Source: Actinomycetes bacterium (lineage in GTDB: Bacteria; Actinomycetota; Thermoleophilia; BMS3ABIN01). From it: a stretch of DNA of 60,216 nucleotides. This document shows positions 17,478-27,156 of this stretch, one piece after another; within the stretch, counting starts at the first letter, position 1; the number at the start of each line of letters is the position of its first letter. The translations under genes and the position numbers were made by a program. The stretch spans positions 1 to 60,216 of the forward strand of contig JAJYIM010000005.1 of NCBI GenBank assembly GCA_021790115.1, in the 5' to 3' direction. The notes beneath the pieces were generated by a model. It worked only from the letters and a program-made list of their open reading frames with translations, was not told where the DNA came from and did not search any database.

Positions 17478-20138
17478 CTACCGTCTTGCTTGTTTGGCGG
17501 CCGCCAGCCGCCGGGCGGCGGCGAGCTGCTCCTTGCGGTCGCCAACCTCGCCCTCGATTTTAAGCCGCCGCACCTCCGCCAGGATCTCCCCCAGTTCAGG
17601 AGATTGCTTAAGCCCGGCGGCTATCAGGTCGCGGCCGCTAATGCTTATATCAATAAATTTAAGCTCTGTTAAGTAAAGCTCCAGCAGGGCGGCGGCCCCA
17701 TCGTCCCTGGTCTCAGCCCAGGCCAGTAAAACCGCTTCAGGAGGCACGCGCGCCAGCATCTCATAAACAGCCGAGCGCGAAAGTTTTTCACCACCAAGGC
17801 GGCTCAAAATCTGGCGCGCCACCACGACGCCGCTAATGATCCGCTCGGCGTCCGGGCGCTTCAGTTTTAACCGCTCTGCCCAAAGCTCGAGTTGACTGGC
17901 TTCCATTTTCCTGGCCAACGCGGACAGCCGCAGGCACCAGGGCTTGATCTGGTCAAGCAGCCGGAAGCGGCGCGCGCCCGCATCGGCGCGCCTGACCAGC
18001 TCCGCGGTGGCGGCGTCCATCAACAGCGCCGGATGGATGGCGGCAGCCAGGCCCAGCTCGCCGATCCTAAGAATAGTATGCTCCACTTCCGGCTCCGAGA
18101 ACAACCAGACAAGCTCGTCCCTAAGCCGCGCCGAAGAGAGGTCGCCAACCAGGTTCATCTCCACGCAGCCGCGGGCCAGGCCGAGCGTATGCCGGTTCAT
18201 CCTGAACCCAAGACGGTTCTCATAACGGATAGCCCGGAAAATGCGGGTCGGGTCCTCAATGAAGCTGAGGTTATGCAGCACCCTGATCACCCGCTCCTCT
18301 ATGTCCTTAAGGCCGCCAAAAAAATCAAGCAGGCGGCCGAAGTCATGCAGGCCCAGTGAAACCGCCATGGCGTTGATGGTAAAATCGCGGCGGTAGAGGT
18401 CGCGCTTAATGGAGGCATGCGCCACCGTTGGCAGCGCCGCCGGGTAATCATAAAACTCGGTGCGGGCCGTGGCCACGTCCACGCGCATCTGCGGTTGCGT
18501 GTCTTGGAGGATGATCACCGCCGTGTTGAATTTATGATGAGCCCGCACCCTCCCCCCCAGCTCCGCCGCCAGCCGCCGGGCAAACTCGATTCCATCACCT
18601 TCCACCGCGATGTCAACATCGTTGTTGGGCTCGTCGAGGATCAGGTCGCGCACGAACCCGCCTACCAGATAGATACCGCGGAAATCCACGCTTAGGCGCC
18701 CGGCGGCGTCCAGCAGCGGCTTCAGCTCCGGGCGCGCCGCCAGCCGGCCGCGGAAATTTACGCCCGTGCGGGCCGCCGCCTCAGCGGCTTCTTCAATCTG
18801 GGCGCCGTGCAGGGTGCGAAGAATATCCGTGCGGGTGACGATTCCGGTCACCTCAGCAGCAGCGACCTGGCGCGAGCCGGCCGCTGCAGCGCGCACGACC
18901 GGGATGCGCCCCACCGTGCCGGTTGCCATCAGGCGGCGCAGCTCGTGCAGAGGGGCGTCCTCGGCCACGACCTTGACTTCCCGGGACATGACGCCCTTGA
19001 CAGGCGCATGCCCCAGTTTGTGCGCCAACGCCTTATCCAGGTCCTTGCGCGAGACAACGCCGGCCAGAAGGCCGCCTTCGCTGATGCTGACGCCGCTGTG
19101 CCCATGGCGGTGGCAGAAGGCCAGGGCTTCGGCAATCGCCATCTGCGCGTCAATAAAATGAACAGGATGGGACATGATGTCGCCGGCGCGCAACGGCTCC
19201 TCAACCACCCGGGGCAGCGCCGCAAGCAATGCCTGCCGGGCCTCTTCGAGGCTCTTGCCCTTGATGATAGCCGAGGCGGCCTGGCTGTGCCCGCCGCCGC
19301 CGACCGCCGCCAGCGCCCGGGCCACATTCAGAAGGCGACTCTTGCTGCGCCCGACAACGAAAATGCGGTCCTCCATTTCCACGGCCACGATCAGCGCCTG
19401 GCAATCAGTGACGTCCATGATCTTGTGCGCCACCACGCTCAGGCCCTCGACGTATACCGGGCTGCGCACAGCGGCAAGGAACACCTCCACGTCATCGGCC
19501 GAGGCGGGCTCCAGGCGGTCGACGAGCAGCAGCAGCAGCTGCCGCTGCCCCTCACTGAGAGGGTTGTGCAGATATTTGCCAATCAGGCTCTGGCTTGCCC
19601 CCAGCCGCATGCAAAGCGCCAGGGCCTCGGCGTCGCGGGCGGTGGTGGTCGGATAAGTGAGGGAACCGGTGTCCTCGTGAATTCCCAGGGCGAAAATGGT
19701 TGCTTCCAGCGGCGAGACCTCCACTTTGCGGTCGTGGATGATCTTCAACATGGTTGTCACCAGAGAGCCGTCTTCGGAAAGAACATAGTTGTCCTCCGAG
19801 ACAAATGCCGGCCGCTGTGACGCGGCCCTCAGGCGGTGATGATCAAAAACAATTGTCTCGACTGCCTCGTGGCCGCAGATTTTCTCAAACTCGCCCAGGC
19901 GGTTGCAGTGAATCGTGTCAACCATGATCAGGCGCTCAAGGCGCTCAAAATCAACCAGGGATGTGTCCACCGTGTCGATCTCATCCGCATGCAGGTTGTA
20001 AAACTCGCGTACGTTGCGGTTAAGTGACCCGGGGAAGCAGATGCGGGCTTCGGGATACAGCCTGCTGGCGGCCACGGCGGCAGCAAAGCCGTCGAAATCG
20101 GTATTTGTGTGGGTAACTATGATCTCGGGGATGTTCAC
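17478..20138 (-). CDS. DHH phosphoesterase + CBS pair + poly(A) polymerase/CCA tRNA nucleotidyltransferase fusion
   Basis: VTHTNTDFDGFAAA...VFDHHR (DHH), two CBS domains, IYLVGGFVRDLILDEPNNDVDIAVEGDG (class II NTase); GTG start proposed. Confidence 0.9.
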   Translation of the reverse strand: MNIPEIIVTHTNTDFDGFAAAVAASRLYPEARICFPGSLNRNVREFYNLHADEIDTVDTSLVDFERLERLIMVDTIHCNRLGEFEKICGHEAVETIVFDHHRLRAASQRPAFVSEDNYVLSEDGSLVTTMLKIIHDRKVEVSPLEATIFALGIHEDTGSLTYPTTTARDAEALALCMRLGASQSLIGKYLHNPLSEGQRQLLLLLVDRLEPASADDVEVFLAAVRSPVYVEGLSVVAHKIMDVTDCQALIVAVEMEDRIFVVGRSKSRLLNVARALAAVGGGGHSQAASAIIKGKSLEEARQALLAALPRVVEEPLRAGDIMSHPVHFIDAQMAIAEALAFCHRHGHSGVSISEGGLLAGVVSRKDLDKALAHKLGHAPVKGVMSREVKVVAEDAPLHELRRLMATGTVGRIPVVRAAAAGSRQVAAAEVTGIVTRTDILRTLHGAQIEEAAEAAARTGVNFRGRLAARPELKPLLDAAGRLSVDFRGIYLVGGFVRDLILDEPNNDVDIAVEGDGIEFARRLAAELGGRVRAHHKFNTAVIILQDTQPQMRVDVATARTEFYDYPAALPTVAHASIKRDLYRRDFTINAMAVSLGLHDFGRLLDFFGGLKDIEERVIRVLHNLSFIEDPTRIFRAIRYENRLGFRMNRHTLGLARGCVEMNLVGDLSSARLRDELVWLFSEPEVEHTILRIGELGLAAAIHPALLMDAATAELVRRADAGARRFRLLDQIKPWCLRLSALARKMEASQLELWAERLKLKRPDAERIISGVVVARQILSRLGGEKLSRSAVYEMLARVPPEAVLLAWAETRDDGAAALLELYLTELKFIDISISGRDLIAAGLKQSPELGEILAEVRRLKIEGEVGDRKEQLAAARRLAAAKQARR

Positions 20139-20146
20139 GGACTTCT

Positions 20147-21193
20147 TTACGCGAAAAACGTCCTGGCCAGCTCCCAGAGCTCCGGCCGCACCAGTTTGCG
20201 CTCGCCAACCGCCACCGCAAGCGGCACAGACACGATCTCGTCTCCCTGAAGGGCGGCCATCTGGCCCCACTGCCCTGCCTCAACCATCTCAGCCGCCTTG
20301 ATGCCGTAGCGGGTGGCGAGGATGCGGTCATGGGCCGTAGGCGTGCCGCCGCGCTGGATGTGTCCCAGCACTGTCGCGCGGGTCTCGAAACCGGTGCGGC
20401 GCTCAATCTCCTTGGCCAACAGGTTGGCGACGCCGCCCAGCTTGACGTTGCCGAAGGCATCAACCTCTTCAGACTGCGTCACCAGCTGTTCCTCACCTTC
20501 CCTGGTCAGCAGCTTCGCGCCCTCGCTGACGGCGACGATATTGAAGTTCTTGCCGCCCCCACGGCTGCGGCGCAGGGCATCGCAGACCTCGGCCACCGAG
20601 ACCTCAAACTCAGGCAGCATGATGACGTCGGCGCCGCCGGCGATGCCGGCCATCACAGTGATCCAGCCGGTGTGCCGGCCCATGATCTCAACCACGATTG
20701 TGCGGTCGTGGGATTCGGCAGTGGTGTTCAGGCGGTCGATACACTCCGTGGCGATCTGGACCGCGGTGTCGAAGCCGAAGGTGTAGTCAGTGCCGGAGAG
20801 GTCGTTGTCGATTGTCTTGGGCACGCCCACCATGTTCAGCGAATATTCGCCGTGCAACTTGTTGGCGACCCCCAGGGTATCATCACCGCCGATGGCGATA
20901 GTCGCCCAAATATCATTTTGTTGCAAATTGTCAACGAGCAGCTCAGCGCCGCCTGACTGCTTCATCGGATTTGTGCGCGAGGTGCGCAGGATGGTGCCGC
21001 CCTTGGCCAGGATGTCAGCCGTGGATTTAATGTCAAGCGGCATGTATTCGTTTTCCAGCAGCCCGCGCCAGCCGTGCCGGACGCCGACCATCTCAAAGCC
21101 AGCCTTGACCAGCTTCAGGGTGGCGGCGCGGATGACTGCGTTAAGCCCCGGACAGTCGCCGCCGCCGGTGAGGATTGCAACTTTCTTTGCCAT
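20147..21193 (-). CDS. 6-phosphofructokinase, predicted PPi-dependent
   Basis: MAKKVAILTGGGDCPGLNAVIRA; GGDDTLGVA and VPKTIDNDL carry the Asp/Lys pair of PPi-type PFKs. Confidence 0.9.
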   Translation of the reverse strand: MAKKVAILTGGGDCPGLNAVIRAATLKLVKAGFEMVGVRHGWRGLLENEYMPLDIKSTADILAKGGTILRTSRTNPMKQSGGAELLVDNLQQNDIWATIAIGGDDTLGVANKLHGEYSLNMVGVPKTIDNDLSGTDYTFGFDTAVQIATECIDRLNTTAESHDRTIVVEIMGRHTGWITVMAGIAGGADVIMLPEFEVSVAEVCDALRRSRGGGKNFNIVAVSEGAKLLTREGEEQLVTQSEEVDAFGNVKLGGVANLLAKEIERRTGFETRATVLGHIQRGGTPTAHDRILATRYGIKAAEMVEAGQWGQMAALQGDEIVSVPLAVAVGERKLVRPELWELARTFFA

Positions 21194-21647
21194 CTGACAA
21201 CCTCCGTTTTTTAGCCTGTTGCCGGTTCGAGGCCTGCCACAGGAGCCCCGAAATTTCTCAAGGCGAATAATATCTCTGGAGGCTTGATAATAAAACCTTC
21301 CCTGCCCACATTTCCATTTCGAACAGTCGGGGCGGCCGGGAAAATAAGAAGAAAATCTTATGAATTTATTAAGCAATACTGGAGAGAATGCGGCGCAATA
21401 ACATATTGTTTAAATACACCTAGAATAGTAAGATTATTATTGCCTGTCCCGGCTGGAAACTTTTAAGGCAGCTTTGCAAACAGCCGAGATAAGTAACAGG
21501 CGCCAAGGGACCACACAGGTCGCTTGAGCGCCGCCGGCTTTGCTCGTGCGGGTAAGAGAGACCAGCGCAGGTCGACAGCCATGTGCCGTAAATGTCTTTC
21601 GCTGTGCCTCCCGCCCTCCACAGGTGGACGCGCGGGCAACTGATTTC

Positions 21648-21689
21648 CCGGGGACGTGATGCGGGCCAAAGCGCGCATCACGTCCCCGG
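21648..21689. repeat. Large perfect inverted repeat, 16-bp arms
   Basis: CCGGGGACGTGATGCG - 10 nt - CGCATCACGTCCCCGG. Confidence 0.85.
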
Positions 21690-21804
21690 CCCAATTTTTG
21701 GGGACGCAGTGCGGGCGTTGTCAACGTCAAGCCCCGTCCTACATGTAAACGTAAACAAGGCCAACCAAAGGCACGCTGGAAGCCTGCCATATACCGAATA
21801 ATAA

Positions 21805-21984
21805 TTATTCTTCGAATTTGATGACTTCGCGGCCCTTGTAGGTGCCGCAGGTGGGACAGACGCGGTGGGGCAGCTTGAAGCTATGGCATTGGGGACAAGT
21901 GTTTACGCCCGGCGCCTGAAGGGCGTCGTGCGAGCGCCGCTGGTCGCGGCGCGCCTGTGAAGTTTTTCGTTTGGGGACAGCCAT
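21805..21984 (-). CDS. rpmF: Ribosomal protein bL32 (59 aa, absent from ORF track)
   Basis: Manual translation [59 protein letters not shown]. Confidence 0.96.
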   Translation of the reverse strand: MAVPKRKTSQARRDQRRSHDALQAPGVNTCPQCHSFKLPHRVCPTCGTYKGREVIKFEE

Positions 21985-22061
21985 TTAATTAGTTTCAGGT
22001 TTCGGGTTTTAAATTTTGAATTTCGAGGAATTTGCCAGTTCCAAAAAGGAAGGATAGCACA

Positions 22062-22601
22062 TTAGTCCGCTGCCTTCCACTGCCTCAGCTTTCCCCAGCG
22101 CTCATCAATCGGCGGCTTGCAGCCGCACTCCCCGGCATTGAGGTTGACGCCGCACTGCGGGCATAGCCCCTTGCAATCCTCCCGGCATAGAATCTGCGGC
22201 GGCAACAACTCGGCGATGGCGCTGCGTGCCCACTCGGACAAATTCAGGCTTCCGTCCTCCATAAACCAGAGCGACGGCTCTTCCTCCTCCCCGGTCTCCG
22301 CCACCGGCGGCAATTTGGTCTCGAAATAATCCTCTGCCTTGACATCAAGGTCAAGGTCGGCCCGCTCCAGGCAGCGCCAGCAGACGCCCTCGAGGCGGCA
22401 GCTGAACCTAAGTTGCGCCGCAAAGCCCTCGCCTGCATAGGTGACCGTCAGCCGGGCCGGCACCACTTCGGGAACGAAACCATAATCACGGCCGGCCAGC
22501 CTGAGCGGCGGCAGGTAGAGCTCCAGATCAAACGTGCGGGCGGCGCCCGCCCTCGGCGGCACCAAGGCAAGATCAAAAGTAGTGGGTTTGCGCTTGGGCA
22601 T
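22062..22601 (-). CDS. DUF177/YceD family protein
   Basis: CRLEGVCWRCLERADLDLDV...LCREDCKGLCPQCGVNLN, directly upstream of rpmF. Confidence 0.9.
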   Translation of the reverse strand: MPKRKPTTFDLALVPPRAGAARTFDLELYLPPLRLAGRDYGFVPEVVPARLTVTYAGEGFAAQLRFSCRLEGVCWRCLERADLDLDVKAEDYFETKLPPVAETGEEEEPSLWFMEDGSLNLSEWARSAIAELLPPQILCREDCKGLCPQCGVNLNAGECGCKPPIDERWGKLRQWKAAD

Positions 22602-22661
22602 GAAAGAAAAAGTTTCGAGGCTGCTTCGTGGACTGACCGGGAAACCGGACCCGCGCAAGAT

Positions 22662-23141
22662 TTATTCTGCTTCTTGTGGCTGCTGCTCTTCCTCGCCGGT
22701 CTTTCCCTGGAGCCGCTCGCGGCCGCGCCTGACCGCCGCCAGGAATTTCTCTAGGTTTACTTCCAGCGTCTCCAGAACCTCGTCAGCGTAATCCTCGGCA
22801 CCCAGGCGGATCTCACGCTCGCGGGCGCGGGCGTCCTCCATGATCTGGGCGGCGTTGCGCTCGGCCATTTTTACAACTTCCTGCTCGGATGTCAGCCGCT
22901 CCGCCTGGTCGTTTGCCTCCTTGACGATGCGGTCGCTTTCTGTCTTGGCCTCAGCCAGCATCTCCTGCCGCTCCTTGACGATCCAGCGCGCCTGCTTGAT
23001 CTCCTCCGGGATCGTGGTCCGCATCTGGTCGAGGATGTCATAAATCTCCTCGCGCTCAATCATGACCTTGTCGGTCATCGGCATCGGCCGGGCGTTGTTG
23101 ACTATTTCATCAAGCTTGTCTATTAAAACCAGTACGTCCAC
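22662..23141 (-). CDS. Coiled-coil ATP-synthase-B-like/DivIVA-like protein
   Basis: Long charged heptad-rich protein MDVLVLIDKLDEIVNNARPMPMTDKVMIEREEIYDILDQMR. Confidence 0.65.
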   Translation of the reverse strand: MDVLVLIDKLDEIVNNARPMPMTDKVMIEREEIYDILDQMRTTIPEEIKQARWIVKERQEMLAEAKTESDRIVKEANDQAERLTSEQEVVKMAERNAAQIMEDARAREREIRLGAEDYADEVLETLEVNLEKFLAAVRRGRERLQGKTGEEEQQPQEAE

Positions 23142-23162
23142 TTTGCCTCCAGGGTTCCAGGT

Positions 23163-23648
23163 TTACTGGAAAAGCTCAGCAAGCCGCCCGGCCACCACCG
23201 GTGGAACCAGGTCATCAACCTTGCCGCCAAATTTTGCTATCTCCTTAACGCCGCTGGAGCTTAAAAAGCTGAACTCCGGCGACGCCATCAAATAAACTGT
23301 TTCTATGTCTGGGGCCAGTTTCCTGTTAAGCTGCGCCATTTGAAATTCGTATTCGAAATCGGAGATGGCCCTGAGGCCCTTCACCAGCGCCCGCGCCTTC
23401 CATTTGCGCGCGAAATCAACCAGCAGGGTGTCAAAGACATCGACTTCGATATCTTCCCCCAGCGATGCTTTTAAAAACGCAGCCCGTTCTCCAGCGTCAA
23501 ACATCGTTTCCTTGCGCGGCTCGGCCACCACGCCGACCACTACCCGGGAAAAAAGGCCGCCGGCGCGGCGGATAATGTCAAGGTGCCCTTCGGTGACCGG
23601 GTCATATGTGCCCGGGCAGACGGCAATAATATCGGAAAAATCTGCCAT
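23163..23648 (-). CDS. coaD: Phosphopantetheine adenylyltransferase
   Basis: CPGTYDPVTEGHLDIIRRAGGLF...LVKGLRAISDFEYEFQMAQLNRKL. Confidence 0.97.
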   Translation of the reverse strand: MADFSDIIAVCPGTYDPVTEGHLDIIRRAGGLFSRVVVGVVAEPRKETMFDAGERAAFLKASLGEDIEVDVFDTLLVDFARKWKARALVKGLRAISDFEYEFQMAQLNRKLAPDIETVYLMASPEFSFLSSSGVKEIAKFGGKVDDLVPPVVAGRLAELFQ

Positions 23649-23661
23649 GAGAGCGTAACCC

Positions 23662-24198
23662 CTAGTCAGCCTGAAACAGCCGAACCCGCGTATCGCCGTA
23701 CATTTTGCTGGCAAGCAGCCTGAAAGGAAGAATCACATCCTCGCGGGAATCAAACTCAATTACGACCCTGCCGCCAGGCGCTGCCACCCGCGGCAGCCAA
23801 GTTTCCAGTTCGGCCTCGATAACGCGGTGAATTTTATAGGGAGGATCAACAAAAATCAAATCAAAGCGCTGCTGCTTTTTGGCTGCATCTTTAAGAAAAG
23901 CAAGGTAGTCGCGGCGGCTGAGGGCGGCGTTTTCAAGTTTTAGTTTTGTGGTATTACTGGCGATTGTCCTGACGGCCGCGGCGCGGTTGTCAACCATGGT
24001 GGCCGCCGCGGCGCCGCGGCTAAGCGCCTCCAGGGCCAGGGCGCCGCTGCCGGCAAACAGGTCAAGCACGCGCAGGCCGGCAACATCTCCCAGCATGCTG
24101 AAGACCGCCTCCCGCACCCGGTCGGCCGTCGGCCGCGTCCGCGTCCCCCGCGGCGCGGCGATGATGGTTCCCTTCCTGGAGCCGGCAATTATGCGCAT
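23662..24198 (-). CDS. rsmD: 16S rRNA (guanine(966)-N(2))-methyltransferase
   Basis: MRIIAGSRKG...RPTADRVREAVFSML...LDLFAGSGALALEALSRGA...FVDPPYK. Confidence 0.96.
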   Translation of the reverse strand: MRIIAGSRKGTIIAAPRGTRTRPTADRVREAVFSMLGDVAGLRVLDLFAGSGALALEALSRGAAAATMVDNRAAAVRTIASNTTKLKLENAALSRRDYLAFLKDAAKKQQRFDLIFVDPPYKIHRVIEAELETWLPRVAAPGGRVVIEFDSREDVILPFRLLASKMYGDTRVRLFQAD

Positions 24199-24331
24199 GG
24201 AATTTTAATGGACCGCGCCTTCACTATGGCGAGAGTATCGAGGCGTTACTTGCTATGGAAACACCGGCCTTTGCCGCTGTTCTTACCGCCGGCGGCGCCA
24301 ATGTCCCCAGCGCCGATACCGTATGCGGGCA

Positions 24332-24790
24332 CTAATTCCCGTACAACCAGACTGCTTCCGCCGCGATTGTCGCGAAAAAGCGGCTCCCTTGCTTGAGGGA
24401 ATCCCATTCTTCTTTAGTGTAAACCAGCAAATCGGTTGGCACCGGCAGACTGGCGAGATCCCATTCAACAGCCCTTTTTTCAAATGGCTCGTTTGAACTA
24501 TCAATAACCGCAATTAAGTCAAGATCGCTGCCGACGCCCCAGTCACCCCTGGCGTAAGAGCCAAAATATCCAAGCCTGATGACGTCGTTTCTTTGCGTCA
24601 GTACATCCCTAGCCCAGCGCCCGGCGGCCTGCCTGACTGCATCGCCGTCAGGCCATCTGAGAACCGGCGAACCCAATAATCGCACCGGCATATTCAAGCG
24701 CCCCCTTGCTCTGCAGCGGCCCATAATGCTCAAACGGCGCCCCTGCCGGATGTCCGTTGGGATAACGGGCCGGAATGTAAAAGTTGTCAA
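24332..24790 (-). CDS. MNT-type nucleotidyltransferase
   Basis: LGYFGSYARGDWGVGSDLDLIAVID. Confidence 0.85.
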   Translation of the reverse strand: MTTFTFRPVIPTDIRQGRRLSIMGRCRARGRLNMPVRLLGSPVLRWPDGDAVRQAAGRWARDVLTQRNDVIRLGYFGSYARGDWGVGSDLDLIAVIDSSNEPFEKRAVEWDLASLPVPTDLLVYTKEEWDSLKQGSRFFATIAAEAVWLYGN

Positions 24791-25049
24791 GCACTTTGGC
24801 TTTCTCGATCAGATCTGCCGGCACTTCAAGCGGCAACTCCTCAAGCAGCCGCGCCACGACGTGCCCCCAGGCTTCCTGGCCCAGATGCAGATGGATAGCT
24901 TTCACGGCCTTTTCCGCCGCCTGTTGAGCGGCAAAACATGCCCACTCATGCCGGCCGGCCTTTTGAGAATCACCGGCCTGCTCCAGATCCCGCCTGGCCT
25001 GATTTAGCCAATCATGCGCCCTCGTTGGCACAATTTTCCTCCTCCTCAA
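24648..25049 (-). CDS. HEPN-domain protein, partner of the adjacent nucleotidyltransferase
   Basis: WLNQARRDLEQAGDSQKAGRHEWACFAAQQAAEKAVKAIHL. Confidence 0.88.
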   Translation of the reverse strand: MRRRKIVPTRAHDWLNQARRDLEQAGDSQKAGRHEWACFAAQQAAEKAVKAIHLHLGQEAWGHVVARLLEELPLEVPADLIEKAKVLDNFYIPARYPNGHPAGAPFEHYGPLQSKGALEYAGAIIGFAGSQMA

Positions 25050-25410
25050 AAGAGATGAGAACTGCCGGACATTTCACCGCATTTTCAGGATATTTTGGCG
25101 GATTTTCATGCCTGTGATTTTACCACAGAAGCAATCCCGATCAAGGAGACACCAAACCTATTTCAGCCCTCCGCCCGTATGTTCGGCAAGCAAGGGGAGA
25201 AAAAATAGGTATGGTTTCCCCCTTTACGCCATTCATATCCCTGGCCGAGATTGTCCGGACGAGCTTCCCCCGGATCGTTAACACCACAAATGACAGTCTT
25301 CCCTCACCTGTTTGCCCCAGACAGTAATAAATCGACTCTGATTTCGAATGCCCTTCGTCAACGACGATAAATAAAAGCTAGTTGAAGCTTTGACGAATGA
25401 AGGGGCTAAA

Positions 25411-25587
25411 AGCCTATTTCGATAGGCGTATTCTGCTGCGGCCGGCTGCAAAGACCATGGGCTGCGTCCTCGGAGCAAAAAGTCCAGGGCGTACCGCAGC
25501 GGGTACGACTGCGGGCTTTTTACTCCTGCGTCCTTGCCCATGGCCTTTTCGCTCGGCCTCGCAACGAATTACCTATCTAAATAGGCT
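25411..25587 (+). mobile_element. 177-bp MITE-like element, copy 1
   Basis: Termini AGCCTATTTcGATAGGc / AGCCTATTTaGATAGGt (inverted); body similar to reverse complement of 44207-44383. Confidence 0.75.
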
Positions 25588-25815
25588 CTAAGCGACATCA
25601 ATCAGATCCTCCTGAATAAACTCTAGACGTCGCGGCTTGACGGCACGGGTCGAAACAAGCTCAACAAAGCGTAGGCCGATCACTGGATCAACCTCTACAA
25701 GTATGTCAATGTCGCTGTCTGCTTGTTGCTCGCCGCGTGCATAAGAACCAAAAAGTGCTAACCGCTTCATGCCCTACCTGCGCTTGAGCTCAGGTTCCAG
25801 CCCTTTGAGAATTAT
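25588..25815 (-). pseudogene. Decayed MNT nucleotidyltransferase (in-frame TAG and apparent internal deletion)
   Basis: Frame reads IILKGLEPELKRR*GMKRLALFGSYARGEQQADSDIDILVEVDPVIGLRFVELVSTRAVKPRRLEFIQEDLIDVA; TAG at 25774-25776. Confidence 0.65.
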
Positions 25816-26163
25816 TTATAACTTCAGCCCTGGTTTTCATCGGCAATTTCTGATTTTTGCTTGTTTGATGAGTTTTTACAGCTTATAGGGACGCCTCGAT
25901 CCCTATTTTACGTCATTGAGATGAATTGCGGAACCTATGGACATAATCACCTTACGGCGGAAAAGATGGTGCTTTAATTCACTGGACGGATTTACGGCAC
26001 GAGGTAACCGGAGCCGGCTTTGAAGATACCCACGCAATCGTTAGCCACGTCCGGAATCAGGCAGCCAGTATTCCAGTTAGTGTCAACAGGGTATTCTCTC
26101 GCGACATCAAAAACCACGTTTGCCGTTGACAGGCACTTTTTGCGAGCAGCGGTTTAAGTGTCT

Positions 26164-26184
26164 GCACAGGCTAAAAGCCTGTGC
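26164..26184. repeat. REP-like palindrome GCACAGGCT-aaa-AGCCTGTGC
   Basis: Perfect arms, abuts the folD stop codon. Confidence 0.85.
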
Positions 26185-27048
26185 TTACCGGGCCTGTGCC
26201 GGCAACGTCATCTGCGTGGCCTTTAACGTGTTTTTCATCAGCATGGCGATGGTCATGGGGCCGACGCCGCCGGGGACGGGAGTGATGGCGCGCGCTTTTT
26301 CCCTGGCGGCCTCAAAATCAACGTCGCCAACAAGTCCCTCGTCGGTGCGGTTTATGCCGACGTCGATCACGGTGGCGCCTTCCTTCACCATGTCGCCGGT
26401 AATCATTTTTGGAACTCCCACGGCCGCCACCAACACATCGGCGCCGCGGCAGACGCCTGCCAGGTCCCTAGTCTTGGAATGAGCTATCGTGACAGTGCAG
26501 TTTTCAGCCAGGAGAAGCAGCGCCGCCGGTTTGCCGACGATGTTGCTGCGGCCGACGATAACCGCGTTCGCGCCCTCCAGCCGGGCGCCGCTGCGCTTGA
26601 GCAGCTCAACACAACCTGCGGGCGTGCAGGGAGGCATGGTCGCTTGTCCGACAGCCAGCCGCCCGACGTTGACCGGATGGAAACCATCCACATCCTTGTT
26701 GGGCTCAATTGCCAGAAGCACCTCGGCGGAATCCAGCTGCGAGGGCAGCGGCAACTGTACCAGGATGCCATGGATGTCATCACGATTGTTGAGCTCGTAG
26801 ACGAGATCCATCAGCTTTTCCTGGCTCGTATCGGCGGGAAGCTCAAATTTGAACGAATTGAAGCCGACCTCCGCGCAGGCGCTCTCCTTGTTGCGCACGT
26901 AAACCTGCGAGGCCGGATCCTCACCCACCAGCACTACGGCCAGTCCAGGAGTAAGGCCATGCTTTGACTTTAGCTTCTTTACTTCAGCGGCCACTTCCGC
27001 ACGGATGTCGGCTGAAATTTGTTTGCCGTCGATTATCTCTGCAGCCAT
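26185..27048 (-). CDS. folD: Methylenetetrahydrofolate dehydrogenase/cyclohydrolase
   Basis: [24 protein letters not shown]...[10 protein letters not shown]...[12 protein letters not shown]...[10 protein letters not shown]. Confidence 0.97.
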   Translation of the reverse strand: MAAEIIDGKQISADIRAEVAAEVKKLKSKHGLTPGLAVVLVGEDPASQVYVRNKESACAEVGFNSFKFELPADTSQEKLMDLVYELNNRDDIHGILVQLPLPSQLDSAEVLLAIEPNKDVDGFHPVNVGRLAVGQATMPPCTPAGCVELLKRSGARLEGANAVIVGRSNIVGKPAALLLLAENCTVTIAHSKTRDLAGVCRGADVLVAAVGVPKMITGDMVKEGATVIDVGINRTDEGLVGDVDFEAAREKARAITPVPGGVGPMTIAMLMKNTLKATQMTLPAQAR

Positions 27049-27156
27049 TGAAAACCTCCATTATCTGCATTGACCACAGGGCACTCATATTTCTGACATG
27101 CCCGCAATTAGCGCCAGATATTATCAAAAAAAACGCAGGGGCGCACGGCCGGCGTC

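Noticed and set aside
21437-21790. 117-aa ORF on minus between pfk and rpmF as a real protein
   Set aside because: Composition is atypical and it spans the large inverted repeat; more likely noncoding repeat sequence.
25797-26130. Possible gene remnant upstream of the decayed MNT (frame ...PYGGKDGALIHWTDLRHEVTGAGFEDTHAIVSHVRNQAASIPVSVNRVFSRDIKNHVCR)
   Set aside because: Only about 54 open codons, no start or SD, and no family recognised.
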